The notes under the pieces are model-generated. The model saw only the letters and a program-made list of their open reading frames with translations. It had not been told where the DNA came from and made no database searches. The translations under genes were made by a program, and so were the position numbers. This document shows positions 25,823-38,527 of a stretch of DNA of 64,000 nucleotides, in pieces (the first letter of the stretch is position 1; every line of letters starts with the position of its first letter). This stretch comes from Cytidiella melzeri. Its lineage: Eukaryota > Basidiomycota > Agaricomycetes > Polyporales > Irpicaceae. Where the stretch lies: contig JABYQR010000167.1 in NCBI GenBank assembly GCA_022592445.1, positions 1-64,000 of the forward strand. Reading direction: 5' to 3'.

Positions 25823-26071
25823 GTGGTGTCTGCTCTACAAACCTATCCGATACAGAACTGGCATAAGCTCACTCAGTTGATAGACACGTTCAAACGTACC
25901 GTAAGTATCCCAGAACCAAATAATTCAGTTCCACTGGTAATCAATGATGCCGAGACACGAGAGTCTGATTTTTTTTGTCTGCAGCTTGCACGGCTTTCCA
26001 CAATACACGCTGAGACTGATTTTTTGCCAGTGGAGAGCCAAGCATGAAAGACTCCAATCGCCTTCTGCTCT
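25823..26071 (-). pseudogene. Inverted fragment copy of the WDR7-like gene
   Basis: The reverse complement aligns closely to 33260-33500 inside the WDR7-like gene on the plus strand. Shared stretches include GCAGAAGGCGATTGGAGTC, ACTGAATTATTTGG and TGTCTATCAAC. The match covers the end of one exon, the whole intron 33426-33472 and the start of the next exon, so this is a DNA-level duplication and not a retrocopy. It has small indels (for example a 12-nt block missing relative to the gene) and no open frame of its own. Confidence 0.85.
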
Positions 26072-26220
26072 GCTTAGTTTGCTTGCTCTCTCTCTCTCTC
26101 TCTGTGTGTGTTTGTACGTGTGCGCCGAGTTGGTTAGTGCGGACCTTGAGGTGAAATGGAGCTTGAGCCGTTGTACGTTCAGTTTCTACTATACTAGACA
26201 GGTATGCTTTTCCAGTGGGT

Positions 26221-26241
26221 GTAGGGTAGGGTAGGGTGGGG
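26221..26241. repeat. Short GTAGG tandem repeat
   Basis: About four units of GTAGG. It is too short and internal to be a telomere remnant; the unit also differs from TTAGGG. Confidence 0.7.
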
Positions 26242-29200
26242 AGGCGTTGGACTTTTGATTATGAGTTGGCATCCGCGGTTACAGTAGGAATTTTGTTGCC
26301 TCACTGGATGGTCGCTTCTTGTGCTTCTTGCAATTGGTTTCTGGCTTCTTTCTTGTTCTCATTTTTGGGTACGTATGTATGGTGTGGGTAGGCTTGAGCA
26401 GCCTTGGATTGGGATATATACAAGGACTTGTAAGTTATAACTTATACTGTAGCATCATCAGGCGCGCGGAGGTGGAACATACAGTATATTATATAACTTG
26501 GTGCAAAATGCCGCGACGTCGACGTGCGACCCTGCTAACTTAGTGATCCTGAGGCTCGACGATGTTGCAGTGGTTGTTCGGACGCATGCATGGCTTGTGT
26601 ACACCGCACTCGTTGTTGTCAGGGCTGTACTAACAATGCATGTCAGTACTTTCTTATACATTGCTTGAACGACCCTCTCCAGCTCGCCCAAAAGAAAACA
26701 ACAAGGTGCAAAGTGTTATGTAACATGTAACATCAAAAATTAACACCGACGTTTCTTCTTCTCTTTGAGCATCCTCGTGCGTGCCTGGACGCAATGAGTG
26801 TACACACAAATTGGTCTAGCCAAGCTTCTGTAACCGCCCTTTGGTGTTGTATGCTTCTCGAGATTGATTGTCCCCCCGGGAAGTGCGTTTGCAATTGTCC
26901 GGGTCGGGACTACTTACTTACTTATCTTTTCGTACAAGTGGCCGAGGCGCAGAGACTTTATAATTATTAGACGTTGAACGTATGCAACGGTATAGTTGTA
27001 GCCCCTTTGGTTTTGAGTAACGAGTTTGTGTTATTTAACGGGACCGAAACGGTCGTGCGGTGATTCCAAAAGTCCCGTTGTTGTTTGTGGTTTCGTGTTG
27101 AATGGGAACTCTATAGTAGTGCACCCGCGGGTCAATTACTACAATGCACTTGTCGAACTTTGCCGCGTTCCGTCCGCAGAAAGTGGCAGCATTTCCCGCA
27201 GATCCTCTTATGTCACTGATCCCCATGCGTTGTGTTTCAATGGAAAATGTCACACACTACGCTCCATGGCGGAACTCTACTTGTTCAACTGTTGAACTAC
27301 ACGACCCTTTTATCTCTCCTTGTACACTTTCTGTCAAATCGGAGGGAAGCTTAAGTGAAAGGGAGGGTCTAGCCCCACTAAATTACGCTTCTGTCCCGGT
27401 GGTTTGTTAGGTCTTCTCCTCCGTGTACCGGGTGCATTTTGCAGCACTTTGGTATTATGGAAGCCTGGAGCATATGGGCGAGCTCGACGCTCTGAGCAAC
27501 ACGAGGTGGGATTTACTGTATGTACACGTGAGTAGCAACTCGTCACGAACACTGGCCACTTTTTTCCCGGTCTGCACCCGCACGCATGCTGCTTACTGGA
27601 CCTCGACTCGGATGAAAAAGAAACCCTCGCTGCTTTTGGCGTCCTCTCTTGTTGAACCCCCAGGGATGCTGGCGCTGACCATGCATCGCAGCCGCCGGAT
27701 GTGCAGATATTGTAATCGTGATAGACGTCCAACAGTCCGCACTTGCATGTTATATAGCCTATAGATCAGCTTTGATCGTCTTGGCCGACGGGATTGTGTG
27801 AGCCCACGTGAGTCTGCGTGTTTCATATGTACATGCATCATATTTTGCACGCACCACTGTGGAAGGAAGAAAGATGGAAGATGGGGGGAGAGGTAAACAT
27901 GTTCGAGTAAAGGTCACGCATCTTGCAATCATGATGGAAATATGTTTTCCTACAATAATCGGGTTCTGTCGCTGAGGAGTCTAGGGAGAGACGACGACGC
28001 GATCTTTCGTGTGCATGTACGCATTGGCGCAACCGCGTGCCGGGCGACCGAGTACTGAGCACTCGGTAGTTAGTCGTTCGCGTCAACCTTGCAATCATTG
28101 CGCTTGCGTAGCTTTGCAGGGCGAGAGAGATCTAGACGGGCTTGGGTCCTCGGAAGCCCAAAGTGCACCACATATGTACATGTGCCGCGATGCGTCCGAG
28201 TCGGTTGGCAGGATCTATCAGGAAACTTGAAAGGCTAGATTCGGAATTCAGTGGGGTGTATTATATATGCACGTATGTCAAAGAGGAAGTGCGCAGTTTC
28301 TGCGTAGCAAGTACTTCTTCGGATTGACGGGAAAGTGAATTTAGATGCGACTGCTGCGCACCACAGCTGGAATGGTATGGAACCACGCGACGGTGAGGAT
28401 GTGGGAAGTGCACATTAGAACTCGAAGCGGGGGTGCGAGAAGGGCCGATTTTTCGAGGTTCGTTCGGGGTTTTGGAAGTGGAGGAGTGTGGCCGTGTTCT
28501 TGCATGGACGGATGGAACGTACATGAATTGTGTTCTTGGCTCCGTTGTGGCTCTTCTTCGGGTCGTGAGTAGGTTCCACTAGTTGAGCGGTGTTTTGCTG
28601 TGAATAGCACGAGAAGTCACGTACCACGTATGGTCTATGGGCTCCCTAGCTTCGTCCACAGAGCAAGGCGACAGAGCGACGTTGTCCGGCGTCGTGGATC
28701 ATAAGCGTAAGCTATACACCGCGATAAAGTGGAAGTTTCATTGCCTTTGAAATATGCATTTCGCGTCCTCGCACAGCCCTAGAACCGCTCGCTACAGTAT
28801 CACTTTGATCCAAGGCGCAAATTCGGGTGCTAGACGAGAGGTGGAGAGAGATCGCCGCCGCCTCAGGTTGGTTAGTCGTCGTGGGCGTGGCGCCGTTTGG
28901 CGATGTCATAGCCTTGATCAATGTTTACGTGGATAATAGCTAAGTCCGCTAGAAGGGGAAACGCAACAGTGCCTGGTTTGTGTCGTTATGGTACAAAAAT
29001 AGCTGGAGGGAGCAAAAGTTAGGTACGTACGGTGAGGATAGAACGACTCACATCGGTTCGAGAGCAGGTTCGTCAGTCCCTGTAGGAGTTACGTTACGTT
29101 ATAACGTCTCTGATTTGCGTATAGAGCTCACTCCGGGGGGGGGGACAAAGTTTGTCGTTGACTTTGGGAGACGAACTTTGAGGCCAAGTAGCTGAGATAG

Positions 29201-29346
29201 CGTCTACAACCCCGACGCTTGCCATATGCGGGCAGCTACCAAGAATTTCAGATAGACGCCAACTCATTCCCACACGCTAAGCGGCCGAAGGTTTCGTCAA
29301 CGACCCAGCAATCCCCCCCCCTCCCCAAGGCCGGCATCTCCTCAAG

Positions 29347-29634
29347 GTGAGCTCGATTTTGCTGCCATACTGTTTGGTGTGACCTAGGGTGTGTTGTTGG
29401 GGGATGGTGGAGAAGGAAGGAGGGGCGGAAGGTGGTGGATTGGTTGAGAGGAAGGTGGATGGATGATGGGAGGGCGCGGGTTTGGGTTATTGACCGTCGG
29501 GAGGTTTTGGGCTTGGGATGTCTTGGAGGAACGATATGGTGCCGGCGAGCCTGTTCTTAGTTGCTGGTTATCTGAATTCTTTGCACGACACCTCCTACGC
29601 TCAGGAGAAATACTAACAACACTATACCTTGCAG
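29347..29634 (+). other. Probable 5'UTR intron of RPL25
   Basis: Donor AAG|GTGAGC at 29347, a perfect TACTAAC branch site at 29611-29617 and acceptor CTTGCAG ending at 29634, seven nt before the ATG. Leader introns are common in ribosomal-protein genes. All three splice signals are seen directly; use in vivo is inferred. Confidence 0.75.
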
Positions 29635-29640
29635 TCAAAA

Positions 29641-30379
29641 ATGGCCACAACAAAGTCCACAAAGGCCAAGACGGCAGCACCTAAGGGTTCGTGTTTCACC
29701 AGATCTCTGTGCGACCACTTTGGAGCATTTCGTTTTTGCTGAAGTTCTGGTGTTTTGTTTTGTAGGCGGCAAGGACGCCAAGGCCAAGGCCGCGAAAAAG
29801 GCTGCTCTTGCAGGTACGAACTCCAAGTCGCATCGCAAGACGCGCACGTCTGTGTCCTTCCACCGTCCCAAGACCTTGCGCCTTGACCGTGATCCAAAGT
29901 ACCCTCGGAAATCTATTCCGCATGTACCGCGCATGGACCAGTTCAGGACTATTGTCTCGTGCGTGTTTTCTGTTGGTGATGGTTGAGGTGGCAGAGTCCC
30001 CTGACGGTGAAGGTTGAATGTAGGCCGTTGAACACGGAGTCGGCGATGAAGAAGATTGAGGAACACAACACTTTGGTGTTCATTGTCGATCTCAAGTCGA
30101 ACAAACGTCAGATCAAGGACGCCGTCAAGAAGCTGTACGATGTTCAGGCTGCGAAGGTTAACACTCTCATCCGGTGAATTTTGACACTGACTTGAATTCT
30201 GTCATCGTGTTGTGGTACTGAATGGTGTGTGTATCGTCAGACCGGACGGAAAGAAGAAGGCATATGTACGTCTGACGGCAGACCACGACGCGCTCGACGT
30301 TGCAAACAAGGTGAACTCATCCATTCGCTTGCTTTATCCATCCGAATTGACCTGCCTTCCGCAGATTGGCTTCATCTAG
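29641..30379 (+). CDS. RPL25: 60S ribosomal protein uL23 (L25 / L23a)
   Basis: Five exons: 29641-29686, 29766-29958, 30024-30173, 30241-30310, 30365-30379; 157 aa, the family's usual length. uL23 binds 25S rRNA domain III at the exit tunnel and is the docking site for SRP and nascent-chain factors. The basic N-terminal extension (Lys/Ala-rich, residues 1-38) is typical of the eukaryotic protein. Signature blocks are [51 protein letters not shown] and VNTLIRPDG. The last exon encodes only IGFI and the stop. Introns are 79, 65, 67 and 54 nt. It is preceded by a leader intron and lies about 0.5 kb upstream of the WDR7-like gene on the same strand. Confidence 0.97.
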
Positions 30380-30910
30380 AAACCTTCCACGTCCTGTTTC
30401 TTTTTGCATTCGTCGGTTATACTGGGAGTCGCCCGTCCTTGCACGCCTCGCACGGAGATACTGTAGCCCTCGCTGTTCGCTCTCGTCATTGCATTGCACT
30501 ATATTTTCACACAGCCGAATTTGTTTTTTCTGTATGCGTACTCCGCTCACAATACCGCCAAGACATCAAGTAAGATATGCTGGTATGCAGTTATGCACAG
30601 TGGGATGTGATAAGTCGATGCGATGACCAATCTTAGATGTGAATTGGTTTGAGGTCTGATCTCATATAGACGCCCTTAACTCGGAGATCGACTTGCGCGA
30701 CAAATGTCTGATACTCTGACCCACAACAACATGTACTGCATGTAATACCTAAGAAAGTAAGCTCTTTGGTGTGCTATAGTGGATACCAGTGTTGTGACAC
30801 AGCAAATACTCTTCCGCGAGGGCACTCAGACCATACATTGTACAGTGAGCAACCTCCAGACTTCATCTTTAGACGATAGCGCAACTGAGCCGAAGGTCTC
30901 TCAGCAAATC

Positions 30911-33900
30911 ATGAGTTCCACTCTGTCGCTCACATTTGCTCCCAACGGATCGGCTTCCGTGACTGCCAGTTTCTCAGAGTCGACGCCGACCTCGCTCCTC
31001 CATGCGCAAATCCCAGCCGGCACAGGTGGACAAGGAGGTGTTGAGGAGAGTCGAGGCAGTGTGTTGGCAGGGTGCGAAGACGGAAGCATTTATGTCTTAC
31101 ACTCGGGGACTTCGTCTAACATTGGAGGAAAGCCTGAACCTACACCTCTTGTGATCACACCTCCGGAAGTCTCTCCGCTCTCACCTCTCCTCTCTCCAAC
31201 AACCCGCCGACATCCTCCTCACAACACCAGACCTTCGTCGTCCTCTCCTCGCTCGCTCTCTCCTGCCTCCACAAAATCCCCCGCTGCTGCTTCGTACTCT
31301 CCGTTCTTCCATGTCGCGAAACCGAGAGCTGTATCTGGTGTGTCGGGTGAGCAAGCGGAGGCTCCGAAGAATTACGTTGATTTTGAGGAGGAGCAGGAGA
31401 AGATGAAGGGGATGTTGAGGAGGAAGGGGGTTAAGGATAAGACTGTTATGGATTCGTTGATGCCTGGGGTTGAAAAAAAGGCTTTTGCGCCGTCGTCGTC
31501 GTCGAACTCTGCTTCAGACTCCAAGTGTGCGGATTCGAATTTGGCGGGTGCTGCTGCTGGGAGGACGGCTAATAACCCCTCCTCCTCCGCCTCCTCCTCC
31601 TCCGCCTCCTCCGCCTCCGCCTCCTCGTCGGAGAAGGTGGTGAAGGCGACGACGCCGGTGATGTCTCCTACTTCTTCTACGTATTCGCTTTCGAGGCCGG
31701 CATCGACGACGAACGTACCGAGTATCGACCTTCCGAGGAATTTGGATGCCACAGCGGCGTGGGGTTTGACATGCCACACTATACCGCCGGAAAGGGCACG
31801 TCTTTCTCCTGTGGTATGTCTGAAACGCGTCGCCCGTCATCCGCTTGCGTTGTGTCTGCACGAGATTGGGTGAGTGGAATGTCTTTTTGTTTTATTCTTG
31901 TTATTTGTGGTTTTTGTTTGGGCGATGAATATGAATTTCTTTTGTATGCCAGAGAAGTCGGCGTATACTCGTTGGTAGACGGGTCGTGTCAAGTTTCCGC
32001 ACCCGCTGCCACTGCTGCCACCACCACCGCTGCCGAGGGAACAACTAGGAAAAGCGCGTTGGCGGCTGGCGCAAAGGCAAAGTCGAAGTTACCGCTCATT
32101 TGGCATTGGAAGTCGCTGCATGTTGTGGCTCTCGTCGAGGTTTGTCTCTATTTGCGAATGAGGATCTTGTTTTTTTTTTTTTGGTCCTCACGAGTTTGTT
32201 TTCTTGCAGACCTTCCTTGTCGTTGTATGCGCCACTTCTGAAGCAACGGTGCAATCTCCCGAGATGGAGAACGATCACTCGGAGGATACGCGTTACGTGG
32301 CGTTTGAACTTGACATCGAGCGGGCGGGAGACCCTGATGGGATCTCGTTGACGAAGATAGGAGATTGGGCGTTGGAGGGCCCGGTGCAGGGCGTGGCTCT
32401 GCACGGAAATAGCGATGGTTACTCAGCCAGTTCATTAACCGTAAGCAGATAACGATATTGACCCATATCTATTATAGGACAAATTCACCTCTTGCACGTT
32501 GATGATTCTCGGCATTTGATCAAGCAGAGGGTTTCGCTTTCGGAAAAGGTAGCAGGTACGGAAAGCCCGCTACCAGCTGCTGGCTCGACGGCGAACCTGC
32601 CTCTTCCGAATCCTTTCAAGGTGCTCAAAGGGCTGCGGTCGACTGAAAATTTGATTGAGGAACAGCGAGATGATGCGTCCAGCCGGATCAGTCTCGTCGA
32701 GACTCTCGACTTGGGGCTGTTGCCCTTGACTGGGTCGCTGGCAGGTATACGGTTCGACTCTGTGCATTATCTTGCATCTGGGCTTGCATGGTCTGATCAA
32801 GAATTGTTGGTGAGTGGTTGTTGTACCAAGCAGCGTATTGAATGTTGTTTTGCTGAAGCATTTCCTTAGCTCTTCGATGTTAGCGGCTTTTCGGCGCAAG
32901 TACTAGGCATCGTACCGTTGGTTGGCGTTGTCGATGTGCTCCGTCATGGCCATAACCTCGTGACTGTAAAATTTGAAGTACGAATAACATTCGGTTGTAG
33001 ATTCTGGACGTGCTGACAGACGAGTAGGATCGTATGGAACTTCGAAAGCTCAGCGCCGCGGGTTCGACAGACAGTCAAACCAATGAATCTACTTCCTCCC
33101 ATCATGTCATTCGGTACGTCGTTTCTTCGTGACATGTTTCATCGGATATTTGTGCTGATGCTACGCAGATCGTCTCTGATCCAGTCTCAGCCTTTGTTGG
33201 ACGTGGACGTGGCGATGATTTCTGCGCCATCCGAATTTATCACCACGCGCAAGAAGAATAGCAGAAGGCGATTGGAGTCTTTCATGCTTGGCTCTCCAGA
33301 GAATCAGTCTCAGCGTGTACTGTGGAAAGCCGGTCGGGTGGACGTGCAAGCTGCAGACAAAAAATTAGACTCTCGGGTCTCGGCATTATTACCAGTAAAA
33401 CTGAATTATTTGGTCCTGGGATACGGTACGTTTGGACGTGTCTATCAACGGAGTGAGCTCATGGTTCTGTAGCGGATGGGTTTGTAGAGCAGACTTCACT
33501 AACTTCGCTTGTCCAACGCAAACCGAGAGGCTCGTCTGGACGGATGTCTGAAGTACCACTCCCAGGCGTGGTTACTACAATTGACATCGTACGGGTTGAA
33601 CGAACCAACGAACGGCGGCTCATAGTGGGTGCTGATGATGGATCCATCGCGATCTTTCCTTTCGAGTATGTTTATGTACTTTGTGTAACACCATTTTAAG
33701 CTGATCACGTGTAGCTCTATGCAGCTGTTAGCTCGCTGGACTGTTTTTCTCGAACCACTGAGAGAGGTTATACATGTGTCATCGGGACGCCTGCGAGGTT
33801 GCGTGCTTTGCGTTTCTCAGGATGGATGCATAGCCGTCATTGCACTCGATGGGTGCGAATAGTACGTCGTTCCTTTTCAACCACACGCATCATGTCTCAC

Positions 33901-36297
33901 CGACTCGTGAAGCCTCTACCTTGTACCGGCATCTGTAGCTCCGCTTGAAAAGATCTGCGTAGGTGGGGATAACCTGCTACTCGCGTACGCGGACAAACGA
34001 ACTCGATTGTGGGACGTTAAAACTCGTGAGTTTTGGAGGTCCATGACTACAGACAAGGCGGACGAGATGATCAAGCAGGGTGGGTGGACGGAATGGCAAG
34101 TTGTTTTTCTTTTAGAGTCGCTCTATGTTCTCGTTGAGCGATGACGGCTGAGGTAGCATTCTAGGGTACTCGGGTCCAGCTTACGCACTCGAGGCGGCAT
34201 TTCTTCTCTTTCTGGTGTTCCACATCTCCCTGACGCAGGTACGCACGCCGTTAGCTATCCATGCTTGTGAAGAGGGTGAACTGATCGTTTTGCGTAGGGT
34301 CCACGGTGATTCTTGATATTGACGAGCTATTACTCTCGTTGAGTGTAGGGCCGCTGAACAGTGTCCCGGCAGTGAGCCAGCCTGGACCCAAGGATGATCA
34401 CGAGGCGAAGCGTGTATACCTTCGGTCGTTGTTGTCAGCTTTGCTCACTGATGGCCTGAACAAGGACATTGATCAAACGTGTCGCGAGAAGCTGCAAATA
34501 TCCACAGCACTCTTTGGGATATGTCGGTCAGTTAGCAAGGAGACCTGTGTAAACGTGAGCTGAACGTTGGCGTTGTTCGCTAGCTCGGCTGCAACGACTA
34601 TATATGCGGCTGAAGGCCCCCGTGAACCGTGGAGCATTGGCCCAGACGTTTCGGCGTTGCATTCTATGTCCATCGTCGCGTTACTTCATGCACTTGGTCC
34701 ATACGAGGGTTTGTCGTTCTTTTTCGGTCTCTGCTGTCCTGCGTGATACTGACTCTCCTCCTCAGATAAACCTGACACCCTACATACTATCTCCACAATT
34801 TATAGTGCTTCGATCGGGCAAATAGTAGGGAGTTCTTATCACTCTCCGAGCCTAACTTTACTTGCGCGCATTTGGCTTCATGCGAAGGGTATGTCGTCAA
34901 CTGCATTCACGGGATGTGGATCACCCACGTAGTTTCGTAGCGACCGATCTTAGTGTTGCTTCGCGTCAACTATTTGATGCTGGGATAGCTAGATTATCTG
35001 ATGATCAGGTCAATAGTCTAGTTGAAAGTTGGCACGGTCAGCGTGAGTGAATTCTTGCTTCACACAAATAGTTCTTACACCCCCGCAGTGCCTTCCTCCC
35101 AGAGCGAAGCGAAGAGAGACTCTACTACAAGTGCTCTAGCTCTTTTCATCTGTGGATCGGTCGCAGTCGACAAGTATACACTATTGTCATCAACGTGAGT
35201 GTGGTACATAGTCTTGATGAACATCTCTTACGGCAGGTTATTGTCAGCGCTCTCACAGATATCGCAAAGTCCATCTCGCTGTATCTTCACGACGAGCACT
35301 CTCCCCACAGATCACTGGCTATCGATCTGTGCTCGCGAGGATTCCCTGTGTGGCAGCAACATGTCGATGCTGTAGAGATCCTGCGATCCTTATTTGCGCT
35401 TGCTACTTCTGGTAAAAAGGATCCGGGTTCCAACGTTGGTCAGCAGGCTAGGAGCGCGGTCCTCCTCATAGCATCTGGCAATTCTCCGCTTTTCATGACC
35501 ACGGTGTCGATGGACATCCTCCAGCCGAAGAGTGTCCAACATCGAAAGTCGGTCATGCAGCTCGTTATCTTCTTGATACACAAGGTAAGCATTCTATTCG
35601 AGCTCATTCACTTTATGTTGACATAGTTGTTCTGCAGAGGCCGCTGGTACTCTATAGCAATCTTCCGCGGTTGGTGGAAGCTGTCGTGAAATCTCTAGAC
35701 CCCAACTCGAATGCCAATCGTGACGCTGTGCTGGACTCTGCCACGGAGATCTTGGGCCATCTCGTCGAAACGTGAGTCTGTTGTGTACCACGAGAGTGGC
35801 TCTGATCGGTGGGACTTTAGGTATCCAACCGTCGACTTCCACGGACCTTCTCAAAGACTGGCGATTGGCACAAGCGAAGGAGCTGTCGTGATGTACGATT
35901 TGAAGACAGCTACACGCTTGTATGTCCTGGAGGGCCATACAAAGCGAACGACAGCATGTGCTTTCTCTCCTGACGGTCGTCGACTGGTGACGCTCTCGCT
36001 GGAGGAGCATACTGTGCTTATATGGAAGGTGGGCTCTAGCTTCACTAGCTTCTTCATGCCCGGTGCACCGCCGCGCCAAGGGCACGGAGGCTCAGACCCA
36101 TACAAGACCTACGACTTCAATATTGGAGATGAAGGTAGCGCCTTCAATACAATGTCCTTTGCGCTCTCTAGCTGATCTGCGGTGGATTAGGTGATATGAC
36201 ACTCGCGGCCACGTTGGATTTAGTGAAGTTTGACTGGCCGTCTGAACGAAGTGTTAGGATTCGTATTCGAGGTGCCACGCTCACGTTTAGTACATGA
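30911..36297 (+). CDS. WDR7 / Rabconnectin-3 beta-like WD40 protein (5' end uncertain)
   Basis: Twenty exons end at 31869, 32139, 32417, 32809, 32977, 33113, 33425, 33665, 33861, 34099, 34238, 34526, 34708, 34888, 35042, 35194, 35584, 35771, 36134 and 36297. They start at 30911, 31953, 32210, 32478, 32870, 33028, 33169, 33473, 33715, 33913, 34157, 34298, 34584, 34763, 34941, 35089, 35248, 35638, 35821 and 36191. Total 1442 codons. WDR7/Rbcn-3B works with DMXL/Rav1-type proteins in V-ATPase assembly and endolysosomal acidification. The call rests on the C-terminal WD block (YPTVDFHG, RLAIGTSEGAVVMYDLKTAT, FSPDGRRLVTLSLEEHTVLIW) and earlier blades (GCEDGSIYVL, IVGADDGSIAIFPF, LLAYADKRTRLWDV). 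ATG 30911 is the first in frame, but the exon is open back to an AG at 30778-30779, so a short upstream exon may be missing. An apparent TGA near 34561 is removed by intron 34527-34583. Confidence 0.8.
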
Positions 36298-37173
36298 TTA
36301 TGTTGATATCATATGCAGGAAAACGATTGGTCATCAAAACTTCACCATGCCGTCGCGCAATTCTGTACATGTCAACGTTGTCTTTCGCTTCCCCCCTTTC
36401 TCTCGACTGAGGCTGTAGTCTTCGTCGTCCCTTCCTATCTCTCCCTCCACTTCTCCGCCGGTAATGGAGTCTCGGTCGAATGTCCATAACGCGCTCTTCA
36501 GGAGGGTCAGAACACATGTCGGCATTCCGGCACTCAAGAAAATACTCTCGTTAACCATCAAAATTCCTCGCCAGCTGCGCTCTCTCAATGGATGCGTTCG
36601 TTTCGGCTACCGAATTTGACTTTGTCAAGTGCGAGGAGCGTGCTGTATCCCTAAATAGGTGCCAAGCTGGAGTTCGGTACGTGCATGAATGATAGATGCG
36701 AGCGACGAGATCGATATGACCGGAGGATCGTTCAAGGCTGCATTGCTAAGATGGGAAAGGGCCCTTTCACGCATGTCGCGTTAAAAACCGTGCAAAAACC
36801 TGTGAGCTTTTGTCGCGATTCAAACCTCACCTGCAAGTCGTCAAATCTGAAATTCTCGTCCCTTACGCCCTGACTACCATTGAGCGATGAGGAATATGGA
36901 ATGATCATATAATACTTGAGAGATGTCATCTAGAATCAGGAAAGCGAAGCGGAGATCCTACACTTGAACAGTGCCGGAACTTTACAGAAAAAATAATGTC
37001 CACCGTCAGTGGAGACGTACACATGTTATCTGGCTACCAGTTGAAACTGCGTGCTTGCACTACGATCCCGAAATTGACACAACCTTTTGCAGAGGGTCGG
37101 ATCACATTCCCTTTATTAGGGTCGTTCAAAGTTGGCGCAGCCGCGCTACAGCACGGGGATAAACTATGTCAGG
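36298..37173. other. Spacer between gene-rich arm and transposon island
   Basis: No gene supported. A 119-codon frame at 36996-37355 runs through the left end of the Tc1-like element and has no recognisable domain. Confidence 0.45.
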
Positions 37174-37176
37174 TTA

Positions 37177-37226
37177 CTGCCGTTTGCACAATGATATGGA
37201 ATGCCAGTTTTTTTTTTCGGCCCCAC
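37177..37226 (+). repeat. Left terminal inverted repeat, Tc1-like element
   Basis: 50 bp, CTGCCGTTTGCACAATGATA... to GGCCCCAC, preceded by TA. Near-perfect inverted match to 40367-40415. Confidence 0.93.
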
Positions 37227-37354
37227 TTCCAGCGCTTCGAACTTCCCGGACACGGTCCGAGGTCTCCAGATGACATCATCGTTACACGTTACGGGCAGTG
37301 CCTGTCCCCAGCACGCCGCGGCTGTGCGCAACTCACCCTACAGCCATACCACTA

Positions 37355-38461
37355 ATGGGACGCACACACAAAGCTCTCACGTGTTCACACGACCTCAAGG
37401 CCCGCATCACAGTTCTCTTCTATGAACAAGGCTACACAGTGAAGAAGATTGGACACATCCTTGGTGTGAGCAAGTCGCTTGTATACAACTCTCTGAACAG
37501 CTATGGCTGCTTTGGTGTCGCCCATAATCCCTTCGCTTGTCAGTGTGGGCATAGGCGTCTAATGATGCAGGAAGACATCAACTACTTACGTAGTCTACTC
37601 TCTCACCGGCACTCATATTATCTTGATGAGCTTCAACTCAAACTACTTGAGCATCGTGGGCTTTCGTACACTCCGTCATCTGAGGATTTCCAGAAAGAGA
37701 GTATGGAAGAAAGCAGCAGGTGAGCATGCATGTGTCATGTTCTACTACTTTATAGCAACTGACGTTATGCAGAATGCAATGATCTGCTTCGCGCAGCCTA
37801 CTGGAACCGCTTCGCAACATTGGTACCTGATCCAAACATGCTTATGTTTATGGATGAGTCTCACAAAGATCAGCGCACACATGATCAGTTGTATGGCTAT
37901 TCCGAGATTGGAGTTCCCTGTGTTCAGCGTGCAACATTTGTACGCGGACAGCGTGTTAGTATTCTGCCATTGCTGGCTCTTGATGGCATTATAACATATG
38001 ATCTCATTGAGGGCTCAGTGACAGCAGCTCGCTTTGCTCACTTTATCCGTGACCAAGTGGTGTGTTCAAACTATTTTTGCAAATTTACAGTATCAGAAAC
38101 ATTGATTATTTATAGATTCCCCTCACCACTCCCTATCCTGGCCCTCGAAGTGTACTTGTGCTGGATAATTGTAACATTCACCACTCAGACGAGCTACAAA
38201 GGTTGATAGAAGATGCTGGTAGGTGTTTATTGAGTAAAAGATGCATATTCTGAACTTGACAATGTTCACGTAGACTGCCGCATTCTATATCTTCCACCTT
38301 ACTCCCCGGATTTCAACCCTATCGAGTATGCCTTTTCCTCTGTCAAGGCATACTTACGTCGCCACTGGCAAGAACACAATCTTATGAGTATAGTCTACGC
38401 ACTTCGGAACATTACTTCAGAGATGTCTGAACAATGGTTCCAAGATGCTGGTTATATGTAG
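37355..38461 (+). pseudogene. Tc1-type DDE transposase, frameshifted in exon 1
   Basis: Exons 37355-37719, 37773-38059, 38116-38218 and 38274-38461, with introns of 53-56 nt. The N-terminus (MGRTHKALTCSHDLKARITV...GYTVKKIGHILGVSKSLVYN) is the paired-like helix-turn-helix that binds the inverted repeats. The catalytic part has MDESHKDQRT (first Asp), VLVLDNCNIHH (second Asp) and PPYSPDFNPIEYAF (Glu); 34 residues separate the last two, giving DD34E as in Tc1. Between about 37655 and 37680 the frame shifts: the first frame ends in EHRGLS and the DDE half resumes one frame over with RTLRHLRISRKRVWKKAA. This is consistent with a small deletion, so this copy probably makes no full transposase. All catalytic residues remain. 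Confidence 0.85.
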
Positions 38462-38527
38462 TAAGGGTAGCCTATATACAGTATATTATTCTAAGAATTA
38501 AGCAGAAATAGCAACGTTTGGCGGGAA

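Larger units (their letters stand above)
25316..29346. other. Intergenic region between homeobox gene and RPL25
   Basis: About 4 kb without a supported gene apart from the inverted fragment at 25823-26071. It contains a CT/GT-rich tract near 26085-26115 and a GTAGG repeat at 26221-26241. Several 80-130-codon frames on both strands show no motif or splice continuation. Confidence 0.45.

Noticed and set aside
34561..34563. Apparent in-frame TGA in the WDR7-like gene
   Set aside because: A 57-nt intron 34527-34583 (GTCAGT...TTCGCTAG) with the right phase removes it and gives continuous coding.
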